This document shows positions 32,456 to 37,141 of a stretch of DNA of 37,141 bases, piece by piece. This DNA is from JADJPL01 sp041183125 (GTDB taxonomy: Bacteria > Bacteroidota > Bacteroidia > Chitinophagales > Saprospiraceae), in the NCBI GenBank assembly GCA_041183125.1, contig JBEGMH010000078.1, positions 1 to 37,141 on the forward strand, written 5' to 3'. Under the pieces are notes generated by a model. The model was not told where the DNA came from and searched no databases. It saw only the letters and a program-made list of their open reading frames with translations. The position numbers and the translations under genes are program-made. How positions within the stretch are numbered: position 1 is the first letter of the stretch; the number at the start of each line of letters is the position of its first letter.

Positions 32456-33412
32456 ATGCGCGTAACCGACTACTTTGAAAAAGCTTCCGGCCAGACGCTT
32501 ATTTCGTTTGAAATCCTCCCTCCCTTGAAAGGGGGTAATATGGAAGATATTTTTGAGACCCTGGATCCCTTGATGGAGTTCAAGCCGCCGTTCATTGACG
32601 TGACGTACCACCGCGAGGAGTATGTCTATGTGAAGCGCGAAAGTGGGTACTACGAAAAAACGGCTATTCGCAAGCGTCCGGGCACGGTGGGGATTTGTGC
32701 CTCCATCATGCACCGCTACGGGGTGGATGCTGTTCCCCATCTCATTTGTGGTGGGTTCACCCGGGAGGATACTGAAAACGCCCTGATTGACCTCAATTTC
32801 CTGCATATCCACAACGTACTCGCCCTGCGGGGCGATGGGCAACAGTTTGAGGCCCGCTTCGTACCGGAACCGGGCGGCCATGAATACGCGCTGGATTTGG
32901 TAAAGCAAATCTCCGATATGAACCAGGGGAAGTACCTGGACCTGAACATAGAAAACGGGCAAAAAACGAACTTCTGCATCGGTATCGCCGGCTATCCGGA
33001 AAAGCATTTCGAATCGCCTAATCTCGACATGGACCTTTCGTACACCAAGGCCAAAGTAGACGCCGGGGCGGATTACATCGTGACCCAGATGTTTTTTGAC
33101 AACCGGCATTACTTCGAGTACGTGCGCAAATGCCGGGAGGCAGGGATTACCGTGCCCATTGTACCGGGGCTGAAGCCGCTGACCAAACTCTATCAGCTCA
33201 GTGCTATCCCCCGCCATTTTTTTATAGACCTGCCCGCTGATCTCGTCAAGGAAATCCTGGATGCCAAGACGCCTCAGGCCCGCAAAGAAGCGGGTATAGC
33301 CTGGTGCATCGCCCAGTCAAAAGAACTGAAAGCGGCCGGGGTGCCCTGTCTGCACTACTACACGATGGGGGACGGCGACACGGTGCACAAAATCGCCGAA
33401 GCGGTCTATTAG
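32456..33412 (+). CDS. metF: methylenetetrahydrofolate reductase
   Basis: This 318-residue flavoenzyme reduces 5,10-methylene-tetrahydrofolate to 5-methyl-tetrahydrofolate for methionine synthesis. SFEILPP contains the catalytic Glu (E19), matching SFEFFPP in E. coli MetF. VLALRGDGQQ contains the flavin-contact Asp, and KAKVDAGADYIVTQMFFDN and VPIVPGLKPL are further family signatures. The length is slightly above the ~295 of E. coli but normal for Bacteroidota. The GlyA product, from about 8 kb away, is its substrate. The stop codon overlaps the start of a dispersed-repeat copy (33411-33427), and the next gene is convergent. Confidence 0.95.
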   Translation: MRVTDYFEKASGQTLISFEILPPLKGGNMEDIFETLDPLMEFKPPFIDVTYHREEYVYVKRESGYYEKTAIRKRPGTVGICASIMHRYGVDAVPHLICGGFTREDTENALIDLNFLHIHNVLALRGDGQQFEARFVPEPGGHEYALDLVKQISDMNQGKYLDLNIENGQKTNFCIGIAGYPEKHFESPNLDMDLSYTKAKVDAGADYIVTQMFFDNRHYFEYVRKCREAGITVPIVPGLKPLTKLYQLSAIPRHFFIDLPADLVKEILDAKTPQARKEAGIAWCIAQSKELKAAGVPCLHYYTMGDGDTVHKIAEAVY

Positions 33413-33427
33413 GCTTGTTGCGAGGGG
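33411..33427 (+). repeat. dispersed repeat copy at the metF stop
   Basis: aggcttgttgcgagggg differs by one base (a to g at position 3) from the arm at 36948-36964. It overlaps the metF stop and lies between convergent genes with no opposite arm. It is a single half-copy. Confidence 0.6.
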
Positions 33428-33429
33428 GG

Positions 33430-33885
33430 TTACTCGGCGACGCGCACTAATTCCGCGCTGTTCAGGATGTACATCAGGCGGTTTACATCGGAGTCGTTCA
33501 ACTCCAGTTTGCCGCGTATGATGATTGCTTCTGCCGTATATTTTATGGGTTCTTTCGAAAAGACCTCCATGACCGTTTCCGGGCCGGCACCGCCGCAGAA
33601 GAAGCACATGCTGTAGGGGAAAGCAGAGAAGACGAACTCTTTTTGGTTTTTATAGCCTTCGACGGGGATGATATAGCCTTTTATTTCGACCATTTTGCCG
33701 TTCAGGGCGCGGACTTCGTCCGCAAAAACGGGCACATCCACTTTGAAGCCCAGCATTTCGTCGTATTGTTTCTTGAACGTCACCTTGCCCAGGGTGGTCC
33801 ACAGGTTTTTGGACTGTGCGCTGAGCTGCGCGGGGGCGGCTAAGATTCCGGCGAAGAGCAGGAGGAGGCTAATTCTTTTCCACAT
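33430..33885 (-). CDS. small secreted CxxC protein, DUF3299-like
   Basis: This 151-residue protein has a signal peptide (ISLLLLFAGILAAPAQLSAQ), then MVEIKGYIIPVEGYKNQKEF, then SAFPYSMCFFCGGAGPETVM with C94 and C97. The -GYI-P- plus distal Cys layout recalls the DUF3299 family of periplasmic proteins. I am not certain of that match. In some proteobacteria (for example the Vibrio zrg locus, as I recall) such proteins accompany a LolD/FtsX-type ABC pair linked to zinc, and here the gene follows a similar pair on the same strand. It lies 43 bases after the DUF1028 stop and may share that transcript. The CxxC could bind a metal or act as a disulfide. Confidence 0.7.
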   Translation of the reverse strand: MWKRISLLLLFAGILAAPAQLSAQSKNLWTTLGKVTFKKQYDEMLGFKVDVPVFADEVRALNGKMVEIKGYIIPVEGYKNQKEFVFSAFPYSMCFFCGGAGPETVMEVFSKEPIKYTAEAIIIRGKLELNDSDVNRLMYILNSAELVRVAE

Positions 33886-33928
33886 AATTATTTCGGATTA
33901 GACAAGTACTTTATAGAGAACGAAAAAG

Positions 33929-34942
33929 TCATTGCTTTGGTTTCCTGAGAGGTTTTGCGGGCAGTTGGAGGATGGTATCGAGGTCTGTGGGGGAAACCGT
34001 GAGCATGCCGTTTTTGGTGAGGCGCGGCGTGAGGGTTTTCCAGTTGGCATCCTTTTTGAAGACGGTCTGGAACAGCGGTAGGGCTTCTGAGAGCTTGCCG
34101 GAGTTGGCTAATGCGATGGCGTGCCAGTATTTCATTTCGAGGTTATCGGGGAAGAGGGCTTCGGCGGCGCCGTAGGCTTCCATAGCTTTTTGCATATCGC
34201 CTTTTTCCACGGCCAGGTCGCCGGCGTTCATAAAGCCATACGCCTGGTGTACCGCCAGGAGCCGGCGTAGTTCGACCAGAGGGGCGGGGTGGTCGTCAAT
34301 GCGCAGGTCCACTTTGCGGTCCACCCAGGGCTGGCCGGTAGGTTGGGCCGAGACGACGAGCAGGGCGGCCGATTGTTTGCCCCGGATATCGCCTCCTTGT
34401 GCTTCGGCGGCCTCCAGGGTACGGAGCAGGCGTTCGGCGAGGGGCAGTCCCTTGCTTTGGCGGAAGGCTTGGGCCATCGCCGGCCATACGGTCTCGCTTC
34501 CCATCAGGTTAGCTTGCACGGAAAACCCTTCCCCTTCGATATGTCCGGCTGCTTCTATGCACTTAGCACCGGTATAGGCCGATACACCGCCTTTTGCATC
34601 GAGCAAGGCTAGCTGGCGGAAATCGCGGCCTTCATCGCTGGCAATGAGGTGGGCCAGCGCTTCGGGGGCAGACATACCTTTTCGCATCAGCGCCAGGCCA
34701 TCCTGCCCGAGCGCAGGGTTGACGAACGACTGGGTAGCCACCGTGCCCACGCCTGCTTCACCCCATATTACGATGGTGCCCGTAGCGAACCAGTGCGATT
34801 GTACGGCTACGCCCATATCCCCGGTTTCGGGGTCTATGGCGACGATGGAGTAGGTATGGGCAAGGGGTTCCTTCCCATAAGGGCGCTGCGCGGAGGCAGA
34901 AGCAATGCAGAGGAAAGCAAGGAGTGAAACGGCATATCGCAT
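33929..34942 (-). CDS. DUF1028 protein with C-terminal TPR-like segment
   Basis: This 337-residue exported protein has a signal peptide (MRYAVSLLAFLCIASASAQ). A DUF1028 domain (about 27-235) follows: YSIVAIDPETGDMGVAVQSH, AGVGTVATQSFVNPALG and GFSVQANLMGSETVW. DUF1028 looks like an Ntn-hydrolase-type fold, with no proven reaction. Residues ~255-300 form a TPR-like helical pair (AGDLAVEKGDMQKAMEAYGA, PDNLEMKYWHAIALANSGKL). The ATG at 34942 is preferred over an open frame to 35035, because the extra residues overlap the permease gene and precede the signal peptide. It lies 13 bases after the permease stop, so it is probably in that operon. The role is unknown. Confidence 0.88.
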   Translation of the reverse strand: MRYAVSLLAFLCIASASAQRPYGKEPLAHTYSIVAIDPETGDMGVAVQSHWFATGTIVIWGEAGVGTVATQSFVNPALGQDGLALMRKGMSAPEALAHLIASDEGRDFRQLALLDAKGGVSAYTGAKCIEAAGHIEGEGFSVQANLMGSETVWPAMAQAFRQSKGLPLAERLLRTLEAAEAQGGDIRGKQSAALLVVSAQPTGQPWVDRKVDLRIDDHPAPLVELRRLLAVHQAYGFMNAGDLAVEKGDMQKAMEAYGAAEALFPDNLEMKYWHAIALANSGKLSEALPLFQTVFKKDANWKTLTPRLTKNGMLTVSPTDLDTILQLPAKPLRKPKQ

Positions 34943-34955
34943 AATCAGATAACGT

Positions 34956-36191
34956 TTAGCCTTGTGAGAGGGTCGTGTGTATGTCGGTGCGGCTCGCCTG
35001 CACAGCGGGGATAACGGCTGCCAACAAGCCGACACCCAGGGCGCCCAGGGCGAGGTAGCCCTCCTCCCTCAGAAACAAAGCACCGGAGAACGAATAGCGA
35101 TAGGCATCTTGCATATAGCCCGCCAACACCTGCATGCCGCTGTGGCTGAGGGCGATACCGGCTATATAACCAAACCCTGCTATCAGAACACCTTCCAGGA
35201 CAATCATGGCGAACAGTTTGGAAGGGGGGGCGCCCAGGGAACGCATGAGGGCCAGTTCGTAACGCCGCTCCTTGAGAGAGGCGTAGAGGGAGATAAAAAT
35301 GCTGAGCCCGGAGACAGCGATGATGATGAACGCCAGCCAGCGCAGGGCGTCTGCCCCTACGCCGAGTAGGCTGTACAAGCGCGTGATTTCGATGGCCGGC
35401 GTCGCGGCCTGTAGGTTCGTATTTTCGTTGATGCCCCGCTGCATATTGAGCGTCTGGATATTGCGCCCTTTGAACTGGAGCAGGACCGTGGTGATGGACT
35501 CCTCGGGGTAGTCGGTCAGGGGGCGGGAGATATCGTCGTGTGCGTCGTGTGCTTCCTCGGCACCGTGTGCGTGTACCGCCCAAACGGACTGGGTAGCGGT
35601 GAGGATGAGCTGGTCGGCTACGGAGCCGGTGGGCTGCAGGATACCACAGACGCGGAAAGCGCCGGCATCGCGGTGTTCCATATCCACGTCTTCTGCCAGT
35701 CCGTGGGAGCTGTAAAAGGAATCGCCCGGGCTGAGTTTCAGGGCATGGGCTACGGTGGCGCCTACGACCACCTCCAGCGGTTTTTGAAATATCCTTCCTT
35801 GCGCGATACCGGCCTGGTACAGCTCCAGGAAAGCGGGCGTGGTACCGACGATGCGGTAGGCGCGATAGCTATCGCCCAGGGACAGGGGCACGGCCCTTTG
35901 TATGAACGGGTGCCGCGGGTTGAGGAAAGGGCGTACTTCCTGGATAGGGATATTGCCGGTGGGGGCATCTATGTGGTACATACCCGATAGGATGAGCTGG
36001 AGCGGGCTGCCTTTAGCACCGATGACCAGGTCTATGCCGGCCAGGTTTTTTTCAAATTTATCTTCCAGTTGCCGGTTGACCAGGAGCAGGAGGGAGACCA
36101 GGCCGACGCCCAGGGCGAAGAGGGCCAAGCTGAGCGCAAGCGACAGCGGTTTGTGCCATAAATTTTTCCAACTGAGCGAAAGCAGGTTCAT
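34956..36191 (-). CDS. ABC transporter permease (FtsX/MacB type) with His-rich loop
   Basis: This 411-residue inner-membrane protein has one N-terminal helix (about 17-38) and a large periplasmic domain (about 40-285). Three C-terminal helices follow near 280-305, 330-360 and 375-405, typical of FtsX/MacB/LolC permeases. In the periplasmic domain, residues 207-220 are HAHGAEEAHDAHDD, rich in His and acidic residues, a possible metal site. Upstream, GLAEDVDMEHRDAG adds more. FtsX-type permeases usually move molecules out of the membrane or drive periplasmic factors. It overlaps the ATPase gene by 4 bases and precedes the DUF1028 gene. Confidence 0.9.
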   Translation of the reverse strand: MNLLSLSWKNLWHKPLSLALSLALFALGVGLVSLLLLVNRQLEDKFEKNLAGIDLVIGAKGSPLQLILSGMYHIDAPTGNIPIQEVRPFLNPRHPFIQRAVPLSLGDSYRAYRIVGTTPAFLELYQAGIAQGRIFQKPLEVVVGATVAHALKLSPGDSFYSSHGLAEDVDMEHRDAGAFRVCGILQPTGSVADQLILTATQSVWAVHAHGAEEAHDAHDDISRPLTDYPEESITTVLLQFKGRNIQTLNMQRGINENTNLQAATPAIEITRLYSLLGVGADALRWLAFIIIAVSGLSIFISLYASLKERRYELALMRSLGAPPSKLFAMIVLEGVLIAGFGYIAGIALSHSGMQVLAGYMQDAYRYSFSGALFLREEGYLALGALGVGLLAAVIPAVQASRTDIHTTLSQG

Positions 36192-36832
36192 GCGCTGTGG
36201 TTCGGTTGCAGGGAGATTTGATTTGGAAAGCGGCTTTTGAGGCGGTTGTCGTGGGTGACGATGAGCAGGGTGGCGCGGGCGGCGGAAGCCTGTTCTTCGA
36301 GTAAGTCGGCTACTTCGCTGGCGTTGTGGTCATCGAGGGCGGAACTGGGCTCGTCGGCCAGGATGAGTAAGGGGCGGTTGACGAGGGCGCGGGCGATGGC
36401 GGCGCGCTGTTGTTCGCCTGCGCTCAGTTGGGCTGGCTTGGAGCGGCGCTTATGCGCGATACCGAGGCGCTCGGTCAGTTCGTCTATCCGGTTTCGATCG
36501 GGGGCATTGCCGGCGAGGGTTTGTGCCAACACCAGGTTTTCTTCCACGCTAAGGGCGCGGATGAAGTGCGGTTTTTGAAAAACGATGCCGATGTGCTGGC
36601 CGCGGAAGCGGTCCAATGCCCTGCCGTGGAGGGTTTCCATAGCTACATCGCCTAATTGGATATGGCCGGCGGAGGGGGAGAGCAGTCCCCCAATCAAGTG
36701 CAGGAGCGTCGTTTTGCCGCTGCCCGATTGGCCTAACATCAACCAATGTTCCCCCTGTCCCAGCCGGATATCGGGGAAGCGCAGCGGTTGTCCGCCGCTG
36801 TACGCATATTGTAGTTGGCTCGTGTATAACAT
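36188..36832 (-). CDS. ABC transporter ATP-binding protein (LolD/MacB-type)
   Basis: This 214-residue ATPase powers the permease encoded next. It has Walker A GQSGSGKT (34-41), the signature LSAGEQQRAAIARAL, Walker B LLILADEPSSALD and the switch His in IVTHD. Its size and EP-SALD sequence fit the LolD/MacB/FtsE group rather than an importer with a binding protein. The stop and permease start overlap by 4 bases, so translation is coupled. The sequence TATCTTCG at 36837-36844 (minus strand), one base from TAnnTTTG, may be its promoter element. Confidence 0.94.
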   Translation of the reverse strand: MLYTSQLQYAYSGGQPLRFPDIRLGQGEHWLMLGQSGSGKTTLLHLIGGLLSPSAGHIQLGDVAMETLHGRALDRFRGQHIGIVFQKPHFIRALSVEENLVLAQTLAGNAPDRNRIDELTERLGIAHKRRSKPAQLSAGEQQRAAIARALVNRPLLILADEPSSALDDHNASEVADLLEEQASAARATLLIVTHDNRLKSRFPNQISLQPNHSA

Positions 36833-37141
36833 GGTGCGAAGATACGACAGGATTGCGGGATTTTAAGGATGGGGAAAGCTTTTTTGCGTATTGGGGAGCC
36901 CCTCTCGCAGCCTGTTCAAGGTAAGGTATATGGGTTGATAATATATTAGACTTGTTGCGAGGGGGATCATCAAGGGGTCAAAAAGGCCCTTTTTTTCCCA
37001 CACTGTGCCTTTTTTCGGTCATATAGCCCAGCTATACTCCCTCAAAAAGCCTTCGTGTGGATAAAAAAATGACTCTTTTTTCCTACCTTGCTGACCCCTC
37101 GCAACAAGTCTATTTTTCAAAAACACATACAAGCCATGACT
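36833..37141. other. intergenic region with inverted-repeat element
   Basis: These 309 bases hold the upstream region of the ABC operon (minus) and the element at 36947-37112. An ATG at 37136, six bases before the window edge, could start a plus-strand gene, but nothing can be said of it. I see no coding frame in the region. Confidence 0.4.
36947..37112. mobile_element. MITE-like or REP-like non-coding element with perfect terminal inverted repeats
   Basis: agacttgttgcgagggg at 36948-36964 is a perfect inverted copy of 37095-37111, 130 bases apart. Including the outer T and A, both ends read TA-GACTTG and CAAGTC-TA, which would fit a TA target duplication as used by IS630/Tc1-type transposases. 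The interior (about 130 bases) is AT-rich, with T-runs and ggggtca/tgacccc arms, and is non-coding. No transposase is present, so if mobile it would be non-autonomous. A REP/BIME-like element or paired regulatory sites are alternatives. Confidence 0.45.

Noticed and set aside
36895..36920. Possible degenerate copy of the dispersed repeat (cccctctcgcagcctgtt)
   Set aside because: It resembles the repeat arm only with a gap and several mismatches, so chance cannot be excluded.
1..37141. Defence system, prophage, CRISPR array or biosynthetic cluster
   Set aside because: No Cas, toxin-antitoxin, restriction, integrase, phage structural or biosynthetic megasynthase features, and no regular short-repeat array, were seen.

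Overview
This window looks like a chromosomal segment of a member of the Bacteroidota. Four things point there: a PorP/SprF-type protein of the type IX secretion system, a TonB-dependent receptor of the outer-membrane beta-barrel (OMP_b-brl_3-like) type, weak Shine-Dalgarno signals, and repeated exact matches to the Bacteroidota promoter element TAnnTTTG just upstream of genes. The GC-rich coding sequence and gene content would suit a marine, Saprospiria-like lineage, but that placement is a guess. I see no rRNA, tRNA, CRISPR array, transposase or phage genes.

Layout. 1-5.0 kb: a TonB-dependent receptor cut by the window edge, a small secreted protein of unknown function, and the glycogen branching enzyme. 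5.2-5.6 kb: a small glycogen-binding (CBM48) protein upstream of glgB, separated from it by a 26-bp perfect palindrome. 6.0-9.2 kb: a large UvrD/AddA-like helicase whose C-terminal nuclease-like region appears to lack the catalytic lysine motif. 9.4-14.4 kb: a secreted beta-propeller/amidohydrolase convergent with a triple-LysM protein. 14.7-21.0 kb: a four-gene minus-strand operon, tetR-tolC-hlyD-RND pump, with a palindrome over its promoter. 21.1-25.0 kb: a second TonB-dependent receptor divergent from a small heavy-metal-associated (HMA) protein, then glyA. 25.1-28.6 kb: polyprenyl synthase, an NfeD-like membrane protein, rpsT and a cytoplasmic serine protease fused to a zinc ribbon and a YbjN-like domain. 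28.8-31.5 kb: PorP/SprF protein, bactofilin, AtpZ, an AtpI-like protein and a biotin carrier protein. 31.5-33.4 kb: sulfurtransferase and metF. 33.4-36.8 kb: a minus-strand group with an ABC ATPase, a permease with a His-rich loop, a DUF1028 protein and a small CxxC secreted protein. 36.9-37.1 kb: a non-coding element bounded by perfect terminal inverted repeats that also occur elsewhere in the window.

How genes fit together. GlgB and the CBM48 protein both act on glycogen. GlyA makes 5,10-methylene-tetrahydrofolate, which MetF reduces, although the two genes are not adjacent. TetR, TolC, HlyD and RND proteins form one efflux system that is probably self-regulated. The bactofilin-AtpZ-AtpI order resembles the start of a Bacteroidota ATP synthase locus, but the F1Fo genes do not follow. 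The ABC/CxxC group may handle a metal. No large new defence or mobile system is visible. The most novel items are the protease fusion, the terminal-inverted-repeat element, the His-rich ABC locus and the LysM protein's C-terminal domain.
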